DNA from: JAHFOW01 sp964370795
Lineage (GTDB): Bacteria; Planctomycetota; Brocadiia; Brocadiales; Brocadiaceae
DNA length: 8,184 nt
NCBI GenBank assembly: GCA_964370795.1
Contig: CAYJME010000157.1
Coordinates: 1 to 8,184 of the forward strand
Reading direction: 5' to 3'
Shown here one piece after another: positions 1 through 7,032 of the stretch (the first letter of the stretch is position 1; each line of letters begins with the position of its first letter). The notes under the pieces were generated by a model, which saw only the letters and a program-made list of their open reading frames with translations, had not been told where the DNA came from and ran no database searches. The position numbers were made by a program, and so were the translations under genes.

Positions 1-322
1 ATTCAAATAAGCTAAATCGTGATTTATTAATCTATCTTTTATGGAGTACCGGTTGGTATAATAATAAGGAAATCGGTAATTTGTTTGGCCTTGGTTATTC
101 TTCCATAAGTCGGCGAGTAACTATTGCTGCAACAAATTAATTACGAAACATAATAAGTTATAATTTTGCATATTTATTCGGATATAAATGGCAACACAAT
201 GTATTGCTAATTATGTGTCGGAGCACTATTATAAAATCAAAGTATCTGGAGAAGATGAAATGAATAAACGATTAGAACATATTAAGAACCGTGTCCCTAC
301 TTTGAATTTCCTATGCAATTGA
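1..322 (+). pseudogene. C-terminal remnant of a REP-associated (IS200/Y1-like) transposase, interrupted
   Basis: The open frame beginning at position 3 reads RDLLIYLLWSTG, then NKEIGNLFGLGYSSISRRV, and stops at 138-140. This matches the C-terminal helix-turn-helix of RAYT-type transposases (usual form: KEIGxLFGxxYSxISxRV). The catalytic HUH/Y1 domain would lie left of the window. Homologues run about 25-30 residues past the RRV motif. Here that tail appears displaced. From 225 the same frame gives TIIKSKYLEKMK and then a stop at 261-263. A neighbouring frame (248-322) gives EDEMNKRLEHIKNRV, which looks like the expected end. The gene is therefore broken twice: by the insert at 126-224 and by a frameshift near 246-260. 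The family assignment rests on remembered motif resemblance; the reconstruction is inference. It cannot encode a working protein unless a functional copy acts in trans. Confidence 0.6.
126..224. mobile_element. 99-bp MITE-like hairpin insert with ACTATT flanking repeats
   Basis: ACTATT occurs at 120-125 and again at 225-230, exactly 105 bases apart. The 99 bases between have imperfect inverted ends. The left end reads GCTGCAACAAATTAATTA and the right end, reverse-complemented, reads GCTCCGACACATAATTA: 14 of 17 paired positions match with one gap. The match continues more weakly through an ACAT on each arm. Near the middle, ATTTAT (172-177) pairs with ATAAAT (184-189), so most of the element can fold into one imperfect hairpin. 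Removing the insert plus one ACTATT copy joins ISRRVTI to IKSKYL, as expected for the transposase C-terminus. That supports a real insertion with a 6-bp target duplication. No family is recognised. Confidence 0.5.
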
Positions 323-332
323 ACTAAAGATA

Positions 333-2498
333 CTATTGACACGTAAAATCCACATTGTTCTCCTTGCCCCCTTTAGATATTTTTACCGTTTGCGTGCGGC
401 CATTGGCGCAGGATATTAGCCGCACCTTGTACGTACCGTTCCTGAGGTTCTTGAAGTGATAACATCCGTTATCATCTGTTTTTGCAGTCTTTTGCACCTT
501 TGGTGTAGAGGGATATGTTCTGTTCAATCTGACTGTTTTCCCTGCAAGCGGTTTGCCTGAAGCATTTACAATTGTTCCTGATATACAACCCGTTGGGGGT
601 GTGGTATCATTCGGACATCCACAGGTTTTGTCGCAATCGGGTATGTGTATGATTTGCAATCCACTATATCCATTAACCACGTACGCCGTCGTGTCCTTGA
701 CTACAACACCACGTGCTCCATCAGGTGTGTTATAGCTGCTTAGGAGGTTGGGTGCCGATTGCCCAGAAGCATCTATGACTTTAAGACCCCCGGTATTATC
801 AGCCACGTACACCGTCGTGCCTACGACTGCAACACTATATGCAGAACCAGGTGTGTCATAGCTGCCCAGGAGCTTTGGCTTCGATGGTGTGGAGAAGTCA
901 ATAACCTGAAGACCACTCGCACCATCAGCTACGTACGCCGTCGTACCCACAACTGCAACACTATATGCAAGACCAGGTGTATCATAGCTGCCCAGGAGCT
1001 TTGGCTTCGATGGTGTGGAGAAGTCAATGACCTGAAGACCACTATAATCATCAGCCACGTATGCTGTCGTGCCTATGACTGCAACACCCCATGCAAAACC
1101 AGGTGTGTCGTAGTTACCCAGGAGTTTTGGCTTCGATGGTGTGGAGAAGTCAATAACCTGAAGACCACTGCTGTAATCGGCTATGTACGCCGTTGTGCCC
1201 ACGACTGCAACACCAGATGCATAATCAGGTGTGTCATAGTTGTCCAGGAGTTTTGGCTTCGATGGCTTGGAGAAGTCAATGACCTGAAGACCACTATAAT
1301 CATCAGCCACGTATGCTGTCGTGCCTATGACTGCAACACCAAGCGCACGGCCAGGTGTGTCGTAGTTGCCTAGGAGCTTGGGGGCAGATGGCTTGGAAAC
1401 ATCTATGACCTGAAGACCCTTAGTATCATCAGCCACATACGCCATCGTGCCCGAGACTGCAACACCAGATGCAATACCAGGTGTGTCATAGCTGCCCAGG
1501 AGCTTGGGCGCGGATGTTCTGGAAACGTTTATGACCTGAAGACTACTACGATCAGCCACGTACGCCATTGTGCCTAGGATTGCAACATCAAGTGCCCGGT
1601 CAGGTGTGTCATAGCTGCCCAAGAGCTTGGGGGCAGATGGCTTGGAAACATCTATGACTTGAAGACCACCACTAGTATCGTCAGCTACGTACGCCTTCAT
1701 GCCAACGACTGCGACACCTAGCGCAGAATCAGGTGTTGCATAATTGCCCAGAAGCTTGGGGGCTGATGGTTTGGAAACATCTATGATCTGAAGACCACTG
1801 CCACTAGCAGCCACGTACGCCGTCGTGCCCACGACTGCAACATCAAGTGCAGAACTAGGTGTGTCATAGCTGCCCAGGAGCTTGGGTGTCGATGGCGTGG
1901 AAACGTCTATGATTTGAAGAGCACCACTATCAGCCACGTACGCTGTCGTGCCCACGACTGCAACACCTAGCGCATAACCAGGTGTTTCATAGCTGCCCAG
2001 GAACTTGGGTGTTGATGGCTTGGAAATGTCTATGACCTGAAGACCCCTATCCCAATCAGCCACATATGCCGTTGTGCCCACGACTGCAACACCCCATGCA
2101 GAACCAGGTGTGTCATAGGTACCCAGGAGCTTTGGGTTCGATGGATTGGAAACGTCTATGACCAGAAGGCCACTGCTGTAATCGGCTACGTACGCCGTTG
2201 TGCCCACGACTGCAACACCTAATGCATAATCAGGTGTTGTTGCATAGGTGCCCAGGAGCTTGGGCACCGATGGTGTGGAGACATCTATAATCAAAAGACC
2301 ACTAAGACCATCGGCCACGTATGCCGTTGTGCCCACGACTGCAACACTATATGCAGAACCAGGTGTGTCATAGCTGCCGGGGTAGTTATCACAAGGTTTG
2401 GCAATCGTTGGTGACGATACTATATATGAAATGAGGGAAAGAATAAAAAAACTGCATATACCCATGCATACAGACAGTATTCGTTGCGAAACATTCAT
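333..2498 (-). CDS. Secreted LVIVD-repeat protein with C-terminal CnaB/carboxypeptidase-regulatory-like domain
   Basis: This 721-residue protein starts with a signal peptide: an Arg at residue 6, a hydrophobic core at about 7-28, and a likely cleavage after Ala33. It should therefore act outside the cytoplasmic membrane. Residues 41-626 are fourteen tandem repeats of 41-43 residues, with consensus GSYDTPGxAxxVAVVGTTAYV followed by ADxxSGLQVIDVSxPSxPKLL. This is the LVIVD repeat, thought to form beta-propeller blades; fourteen fits two seven-bladed propellers. Residues 637-721 form a beta-sandwich domain with the usual GxISGTIVNASGKPLAGKTV and TDDNGCYHFKNLRNGTYKV motifs. Cysteines of the mature protein lie only outside the repeats (36, 622, 626, 628, 638, 679, 697, 720). 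The start is supported by AAAGGAG just upstream. Function is unknown: a surface or periplasmic scaffold or binding protein is likely, and no catalytic motif is visible. It stands alone, 408 bp from the next gene upstream. Confidence 0.88.
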   Translation of the reverse strand: MNVSQRILSVCMGICSFFILSLISYIVSSPTIAKPCDNYPGSYDTPGSAYSVAVVGTTAYVADGLSGLLIIDVSTPSVPKLLGTYATTPDYALGVAVVGTTAYVADYSSGLLVIDVSNPSNPKLLGTYDTPGSAWGVAVVGTTAYVADWDRGLQVIDISKPSTPKFLGSYETPGYALGVAVVGTTAYVADSGALQIIDVSTPSTPKLLGSYDTPSSALDVAVVGTTAYVAASGSGLQIIDVSKPSAPKLLGNYATPDSALGVAVVGMKAYVADDTSGGLQVIDVSKPSAPKLLGSYDTPDRALDVAILGTMAYVADRSSLQVINVSRTSAPKLLGSYDTPGIASGVAVSGTMAYVADDTKGLQVIDVSKPSAPKLLGNYDTPGRALGVAVIGTTAYVADDYSGLQVIDFSKPSKPKLLDNYDTPDYASGVAVVGTTAYIADYSSGLQVIDFSTPSKPKLLGNYDTPGFAWGVAVIGTTAYVADDYSGLQVIDFSTPSKPKLLGSYDTPGLAYSVAVVGTTAYVADGASGLQVIDFSTPSKPKLLGSYDTPGSAYSVAVVGTTVYVADNTGGLKVIDASGQSAPNLLSSYNTPDGARGVVVKDTTAYVVNGYSGLQIIHIPDCDKTCGCPNDTTPPTGCISGTIVNASGKPLAGKTVRLNRTYPSTPKVQKTAKTDDNGCYHFKNLRNGTYKVRLISCANGRTQTVKISKGGKENNVDFTCQ
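621..2378 (-). repeat. Fourteen tandem ~126-bp LVIVD coding repeats
   Basis: The repeat units encode residues 41-626. Unit lengths are 42, 43, 42, 41, 42, 43, 41, then seven units of 42 except the last, which diverges and is cut to about 40. Length changes are always whole codons and fall in the loop after YVAD. Units 9-12 share IDFS and PSKPKLL and are closest to one another; units 1-8 mostly carry IDVS or IDIS. Unit 14 is the most degenerate (VVVKDTTAYVVNG). The array has probably grown by local duplication in its C-terminal half. Confidence 0.9.
1016..1340. repeat. 73-bp identical direct repeat, two blades apart
   Basis: Bases 1016-1088 are identical to bases 1268-1340. The offset of 252 bp equals two repeat units. 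The adjoining segments at 873-917 and 1125-1169 also match almost perfectly at the same 252-bp offset. Synonymous sites are conserved as well as the protein, which points to a recent two-unit duplication or gene conversion within the LVIVD gene. Confidence 0.8.
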
Positions 2499-2550
2499 AC
2501 GGTATTCTCCTTTATTTAAATATTTTTTACCCTTGAGGGGATACCAAAAA

Positions 2551-2805
2551 GGGTCACACCCTGACAGGCTGTCCGAGAATTGACTTTTTAATGAATTCTC
2601 ATGTCATAAGTCCTTATAAATCAACATCCGGATTTTCGCATTTTGCATTCTCGGACAGCCTGTTGATCAGTGATTTGTCATTGGCAACGACTAACGCAAA
2701 AAACTATTCACAATCAAGGTGTACCCACCACATTCTATGCTGCATTCTCCTTGACCTCTCCATTCTATTGAACGCATTTCCGGACAGACTGTCAAGGTGT
2801 GAACC
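2551..2805. mobile_element. ~255-bp inverted-repeat element (candidate MITE or IS relic)
   Basis: The left end (2551-2580, starting GGGTCACACCCTGACAGG) and the right end (2776-2805) are inverted repeats of each other, matching at 25 of 30 positions. A third copy of the inner part lies at 2645-2663, in the same orientation as the right end (16 of 19 matches to 2774-2792). No coding sequence with recognisable homology lies between them. I see no clear target-site duplication outside 2551 or 2805. The element sits directly upstream of the LVIVD gene, so its left end may lie in or near that gene's promoter. The rest of this 408-bp gap (2806-2906) shows nothing I can name. Confidence 0.45.
2564..2663. 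repeat. 17-bp perfect inverted repeat with 66-nt spacer
   Basis: ACAGGCTGTCCGAGAAT at 2564-2580 is the exact reverse complement of 2647-2663. The motif itself holds a short dyad, GACAG-N-CTGTC (complete at 2563-2573 and 2783-2793, nearly so at 2654-2664). The pairing could form a long stem-loop in DNA or RNA. It may be a unit of a dispersed extragenic repeat family. Confidence 0.6.
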
Positions 2806-2906
2806 TCTATATTCCTGCAGCAAGCATATAGACCTGACCCAGATGTTACGACCCAATAGTGCCTCCCAAAATGATACCCTCATTGAAAAGAATGGCAAAT
2901 TCCCAT

Positions 2907-4502
2907 TTATGCATAGCCGCATTCGCGTTTCTTTTTTGACTTTTGCCCGGTGGGTACAACATCAGGTACAGTAACCATCTTTTCCTTGTCCTCTTTATTC
3001 CTGGCTTTCGGTTCGTCATCCCAACCGATTTTTTCAAGGAAAGCGTCATAGTTCCCCAAAAAAAGCTGCGCATTCTCTTCGTTGAAAACGATCAACTTGG
3101 TGGCGATGTCACGCAGAATCATTTCGCTATGAGTAATAATGATGACCGCTCCTTCGTATTCGTCGAGCTGTTCGGTGATCTCTTCTATCGATTCCATGTC
3201 GAGATGGTTGGTTGGTTCGTCCAGAAGCAGGAGGTTTGTCGGGTTGGCCAATATCTTGCCCAGCAACACGCGGCTCCGTTCTCCGCCGGAAAGCACCTTG
3301 ATCTTCTTTTCCACTGCGTCACCGGGAAACATCATCGCACCGGCGAGACTGCGGAGGCGCTGGTTATTGAGCGAAGGGTTCGCCCTGCTCAATTCATCCA
3401 GAACATTGCATTCAAGGTCGAGCCGCTGGATGTTCGTCTGCCCGAAGTGTCCGATTTTTATGCCGGGGTGTGTGATGATCCCGCCGGTGAGTGGTTTTAG
3501 CTCACCCGCGAGAAGGTTCAGCAGCGTCGATTTTCCCTTGCCATTTTTCCCAATGATAGCGATGCGGTCCTGCGCCCCCACCGAGAATGTCAGATCCTTG
3601 AACAGCACGTTATCCGGATTGCCGTCGTAGGAGAACGATAGGGAGTGCGCTTCCATTACGACTTTGCCGGGACACTTTTCGTGATTGAAACGGAACGCCA
3701 GCATCGCGTCATGGTCAAGCTTTTCGATACGCTCCATCTTGTCCAGCAACTTCAGGCGCGACTGGGCGCGGGCGGCCGAGCTGGCGCGTGCCTTGTTGCG
3801 CGCTACAAACTCTTCGATCTCCTTTATCCGCTTCTCCTGCTGGACACGGGTCTTTTCGTGAATTTCATCCTCATGATCGAGGGTCTCGAAAAAGGTGACG
3901 GTATCCCCTTTCAGCTTACGGAGCTGCCGGCGGACGATCCCCATCGTGTGGGTGGTTACTTCGTCCATAAAGCCGCGGTCGTGCGTGATGATGATGACCT
4001 CCCCCCGGAATGACCGGAGCCAGCCTTTGAGCCATCGGAGGCTGACGATGTCGAGGTAGTTGGTCGGTTCGTCCAGCAAAAGCATGTGGGGGTTTTGCAC
4101 CAGCAGCTTCGCCAGGTTCATCCGTATCTGGTAGCCGCCGGAAAAACTCTTTGGCGGTTTTTCCATGTCTGGCTCCGTGAAACCCAGGCCGAACAGTATT
4201 TTTTCCGCTTTCCAGTAGTCGTATATTTCATCTTCCGAAAGGGCTGTAGCAACCTCTTCCAGCACCGTTTTCCGGGTGAATTTGAGGTGCTGCTCCAGCG
4301 TTCCGATTTTGTACCCTTTTGGTATGCTGATGATACCGCTGTCGGGTTGCTCTTCTCCCAGAATGAGGTGGAAGAGGGTTGATTTGCCGCTGCCGTTACG
4401 CCCGACAAAGCCGACTTTTTCGCGCGGGCTGATGCTCAGGGTAACGTCGCTGTACAATACCTGCTTACCGTAGGATTTGGTTAGGTTGCTTATTTGTATC
4501 AT
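2907..4502 (-). CDS. ABC-F family ATPase, arm-less, YbiT-like
   Basis: The 531-residue protein has two ABC ATPase domains and no membrane segment, as in ABC-F proteins. These bind the ribosomal E-site region and regulate translation or relieve stalled or drug-bound ribosomes. Domain 1: Walker A GRNGSGKST (34-42), signature FSGGY (120-124), Walker B LLLDEPTNYLD (141-151), switch His174. The linker, rich in Arg, Lys and Glu, spans about 210-265. Domain 2: Walker A GKNGKGKST (318-326), signature LSGGE (404-408), Walker B LLLLDEPTNHLD (424-435), switch His458. The arm insertion seen in EttA-type members is nearly absent (about residues 85-100). Length and the C-terminal GNYDAFLEKIG resemble E. 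coli YbiT (530 residues). The tail is short and basic (KSKKKRECGYA). The start is preceded by an AGGCGG site. GC content appears higher than in neighbouring genes. Resistance function cannot be judged from sequence. Confidence 0.92.
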   Translation of the reverse strand: MIQISNLTKSYGKQVLYSDVTLSISPREKVGFVGRNGSGKSTLFHLILGEEQPDSGIISIPKGYKIGTLEQHLKFTRKTVLEEVATALSEDEIYDYWKAEKILFGLGFTEPDMEKPPKSFSGGYQIRMNLAKLLVQNPHMLLLDEPTNYLDIVSLRWLKGWLRSFRGEVIIITHDRGFMDEVTTHTMGIVRRQLRKLKGDTVTFFETLDHEDEIHEKTRVQQEKRIKEIEEFVARNKARASSAARAQSRLKLLDKMERIEKLDHDAMLAFRFNHEKCPGKVVMEAHSLSFSYDGNPDNVLFKDLTFSVGAQDRIAIIGKNGKGKSTLLNLLAGELKPLTGGIITHPGIKIGHFGQTNIQRLDLECNVLDELSRANPSLNNQRLRSLAGAMMFPGDAVEKKIKVLSGGERSRVLLGKILANPTNLLLLDEPTNHLDMESIEEITEQLDEYEGAVIIITHSEMILRDIATKLIVFNEENAQLFLGNYDAFLEKIGWDDEPKARNKEDKEKMVTVPDVVPTGQKSKKKRECGYA

Positions 4503-4667
4503 TTCATTATCCGCCTAAGGTTAAATATCGCTTTAATTAAAACTTATTATTTTACCAGCGAACAGGCTGAAATGGAAGGCAATTAAGGAATAGGGTCTGT
4601 CCTCGGATCTAAGCATTGACAATCTATAATAAGCATAACATCAGGGATGAACGACCCTTCTCGCTTT

Positions 4668-5711
4668 TCAAGTTTGCACGGCTATTGAGATATCGTGCGT
4701 TAATGACATTACCCGTTCTGCCTCTTCAATGGTGAGCGTCCCTGTACCACAACTGGGAGTAATGATAGACCTTTCTTGAATAAGTGTTCCTGGTATCCCT
4801 TTATCGACAAGGAATTTGACGCCTCCTTCCAGTTTTTTTATCAAATCATTTAGTGAAATATTGATTATTTTAGGGGAAGTTGGAATAATGCCCCAGGCCA
4901 GGTAACCTCCTCTATCGAGAAATACCCTGATTTCCCGCCAGTACATTAAAAATTTATCCATAAATTCGTAGGCGTCGAAGCTGATGATGTCTACTTTCGA
5001 TTCCATAAGCATAGCCCAGTCTGTGTTGCCACAACAATGGGTGCCCGTAAGTCCTCCGTGTGTTTGAATTATTTCGTACACTTCATTCAGTGCATTGATT
5101 GCCTTTTCCCGGCTGATATTCATGAATGCAGAGCCGAAACTTGTAAGGTACGGTTCATCCGCAAAAATAATAACGGGGAGACCAAATTGGGAAAGTTTGG
5201 TAAATTGCCAGTAAGCCTTCATTGCCATTAATTTGGTAATGATATCAAAAAATTCTTCACTATACAGGGCGGTGATACCCGTTGATAACTTAATGGCGCC
5301 GGACAGGGTAATGGGGCCAACGACGTGTCCTTTGAGCGCACGAAGAGATTTTTGGGGAGATTTGGCGAGACGCTCTATCATTGCATAAAATCCAGCGGCG
5401 CAATCGCGGCTTATCTGGAATAAATCAGGATCATTTTTCAGGTAGGCATCGTAAAAGCCTTCCAGGGCTGCCGAGGTATCCTGAGAGACGTCAATACTCA
5501 CCGTCCTTCCGTCTGTATCAATTTGGGTGCAGGGTAGTCCTTCCGTATACTGAATACACATATCTTCTTTGACACTGATTCTGGGCAATTGCGGCCAGCA
5601 GGGGATTTCCGGGAGCGACTTGAACATGAGTTCGCATGCTCTTTCAACATCAGTATGGGGAAGGCTGCCGATTGCCGTGGCAGAGAAATTACCTTGAAAT
5701 TTATTAGACAT
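4668..5711 (-). CDS. Core cobalamin-independent-type methionine synthase (MetE C-terminal-like, MesB candidate)
   Basis: The 347-residue protein corresponds to the catalytic C-terminal barrel of MetE, without the folate-binding N-terminal half. It starts ATAIGSLPHTD, typical of this family. The four zinc ligands of E. coli MetE (His641, Cys643, Glu665, Cys726) have counterparts in order: His225 and Cys227 (GTHCCGN), Glu249 (DAYEF, the same +22 spacing) and Cys321 (PSCGTGT). Asp185 in FADEP matches the methionine-binding Asp599. It should transfer a methyl group to homocysteine in the cytoplasm. Known core-MetE families (MesA-MesD) are folate-independent; MesB takes methyl groups from the corrinoid iron-sulfur protein of the Wood-Ljungdahl pathway. 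The MesB assignment is inference. A related methylcorrinoid methyltransferase with another acceptor is the main alternative. It lies 53 bp downstream of the transporter gene and is probably cotranscribed. No good Shine-Dalgarno is visible before the ATG. Confidence 0.72.
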   Translation of the reverse strand: MSNKFQGNFSATAIGSLPHTDVERACELMFKSLPEIPCWPQLPRISVKEDMCIQYTEGLPCTQIDTDGRTVSIDVSQDTSAALEGFYDAYLKNDPDLFQISRDCAAGFYAMIERLAKSPQKSLRALKGHVVGPITLSGAIKLSTGITALYSEEFFDIITKLMAMKAYWQFTKLSQFGLPVIIFADEPYLTSFGSAFMNISREKAINALNEVYEIIQTHGGLTGTHCCGNTDWAMLMESKVDIISFDAYEFMDKFLMYWREIRVFLDRGGYLAWGIIPTSPKIINISLNDLIKKLEGGVKFLVDKGIPGTLIQERSIITPSCGTGTLTIEEAERVMSLTHDISIAVQT

Positions 5712-5764
5712 TTTATTTACCAGGAGTTCTTTCGATTAAAAAATTAAAACCACAATTAAAAATA

Positions 5765-6949
5765 TCATTTTGTCTTTCGAATCCAAAAAAGCAGTGGTAC
5801 TGAGGCGAATTGTGCAAGCGCCGAAAATATAATAAGTGACATCAGTGAAAAGTCGTAGAGAATGCCCATGAATGCGCTGCCGAGAAACCAGAATATACCG
5901 TAACCGGCGTTAAAGATACCGTATCCTGCGCCCCGTTTGTTTACCGGAACCATTTCTGCAAGGGCAGCCCTCATGATAGATTCCTGCGCGCCCATACCGA
6001 TACCCCACACAACCATTCCCATGAGGGCGCATGAGAAGTTTCCTAAAAATACGAGTGGGGCAAAGAGCATGGAAATCAGAGATGAAAAAATTAAGACGGA
6101 AATACCCTTGCGATCGAAGAGGTATCCAAAAAAAAGTGCTGCGAGGGCGTCTACTCCCATTGCGATGGCGTACAAGAGTGGTATCCAGTTCGGCGAAGCG
6201 ACCAGATTTTTTTGAAAATGGTACGCAATCAAGGGGAAGTCTGCATATCCTGCGGCAATTGCGGCGACGGCAGCAAGATAAATCCAGAACCTTTTCGGAA
6301 ATCCTTTCGTTTCCAGTTCAGGCAAAGACACTTCTAAATTACGGGGTTGTGGATATAAAAAACGGGCAGCTAAAAGTACACCGATCGCCAGGATGGCCGG
6401 ACAAAGGAGGGTAATATAGCCGGTTCTGTAACCACCTTTGAAGTGAACAACACCGGCGAGTGTAAGGGGGCCGAGCACCGCTCCAATCTGATCCATTGCC
6501 TCGTGTAATCCAAATCCTTTTCCTCTCCCGATTTCTTTTGTTGCATGGGACAGCATTGCATCGCGTGCGGGGGTGCGTATTGCCTTTCCTACACGTTCCG
6601 TAATCATGAGAATTGCAGCAATTTCCCAACGTCCTGCCAGGGCGAGGGCAGGTACTGCAATCATATTCAGGGTATAACCGAATAGTGTTATTGCCCAGTA
6701 TTTTCCTATTCTATCCGTAATATATCCAGAAACAATCCGCAAGCCGTATCCAACCAGCTCGCCAAACCCTGCAACAAATCCAACCGTGGTAGCGCTTGCT
6801 CCAAGTACTGCAAGATACGGTCCATTAATACTACGGGCGCCTTCATAGGTGACATCAGCCAGGAGGCTTACAACGCCAAGCAGTACAATAAATTTTAAGG
6901 CATTTGTTTTGGTATTGTGAGGGGTGTTATGCTGTAATCTATGCTCCAT
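5765..6949 (-). CDS. Major facilitator superfamily (MFS) transporter
   Basis: This 394-residue integral membrane protein has about twelve hydrophobic segments, the usual MFS size and layout. The loop after the second helix carries the MFS signature GYITDRIGK (75-83), with a weaker echo in the second half, GYLFDRKG (275-282). Residues 118-134 read ERVGKAIRTPARDAMLS, and 145-161 contain GFGLHEAMDQIGAVLGP; both are conserved in one bacterial MFS subgroup without an assigned substrate that I know. A charged cytoplasmic loop lies at about 200-220, between the two six-helix halves. The start is supported by AGGA about nine bases upstream and by a promoter about 85 bp upstream. Being first in line before the methionine synthase gene suggests transport of an amino acid, a methylated compound or a toxic by-product, but this is only inferred. 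Direction of transport is unknown. Confidence 0.88.
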   Translation of the reverse strand: MEHRLQHNTPHNTKTNALKFIVLLGVVSLLADVTYEGARSINGPYLAVLGASATTVGFVAGFGELVGYGLRIVSGYITDRIGKYWAITLFGYTLNMIAVPALALAGRWEIAAILMITERVGKAIRTPARDAMLSHATKEIGRGKGFGLHEAMDQIGAVLGPLTLAGVVHFKGGYRTGYITLLCPAILAIGVLLAARFLYPQPRNLEVSLPELETKGFPKRFWIYLAAVAAIAAGYADFPLIAYHFQKNLVASPNWIPLLYAIAMGVDALAALFFGYLFDRKGISVLIFSSLISMLFAPLVFLGNFSCALMGMVVWGIGMGAQESIMRAALAEMVPVNKRGAGYGIFNAGYGIFWFLGSAFMGILYDFSLMSLIIFSALAQFASVPLLFWIRKTK

Positions 6950-7032
6950 ACGTATTTTTCCTGCAAATTTTAATCTTAATGGAGGTGGTGATATCGGTTT
7001 TGTTTTTCAATACATAATATAATAAATCCGAA

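Noticed and set aside
188..322. A 44-codon small gene starting at ATG 188
   Set aside because: It has no Shine-Dalgarno, its start lies in the hairpin insert, and its second half resembles the displaced transposase end, so it is better read as part of the relic.
759..1373. A 204-codon open frame on the plus strand inside the LVIVD gene
   Set aside because: The 126-bp repeat length is a multiple of three, so a stop-free antisense frame is copied along the array. It has no start context and is cysteine/arginine-rich nonsense (repeated CNT-CRTRC).
621..2378. Regularly spaced repeats as a CRISPR array
   Set aside because: The 126-bp units are fully coding, lack unique spacers, and clearly encode LVIVD protein repeats.
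2531..2541. CCCTTGAGGGG upstream of the LVIVD gene as a copy of the C-rich hairpin at the window end
   Set aside because: Shared bases are few and the flanking C/A-rich run is absent, so the resemblance may be chance.
2591..2974. Plus- and minus-strand open frames across the 2499-2906 gap (also 2704-2922 minus)
   Set aside because: They overlap the inverted-repeat element and the end of the ABC-F gene, have no good ribosome sites, and show no recognisable domain.
2907..3073. Frameshift truncation of the ABC-F C-terminus, since many members end in a longer coiled coil
   Set aside because: The 531-residue length matches YbiT-type members, and the alternative frames downstream do not show a convincing continuation.
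4645..4659. AGGG-N7-CCCT style hairpin just after the methionine synthase stop as a terminator
   Set aside because: The stem is only about four base pairs and no T-run follows on the minus strand, so it is too weak to call.
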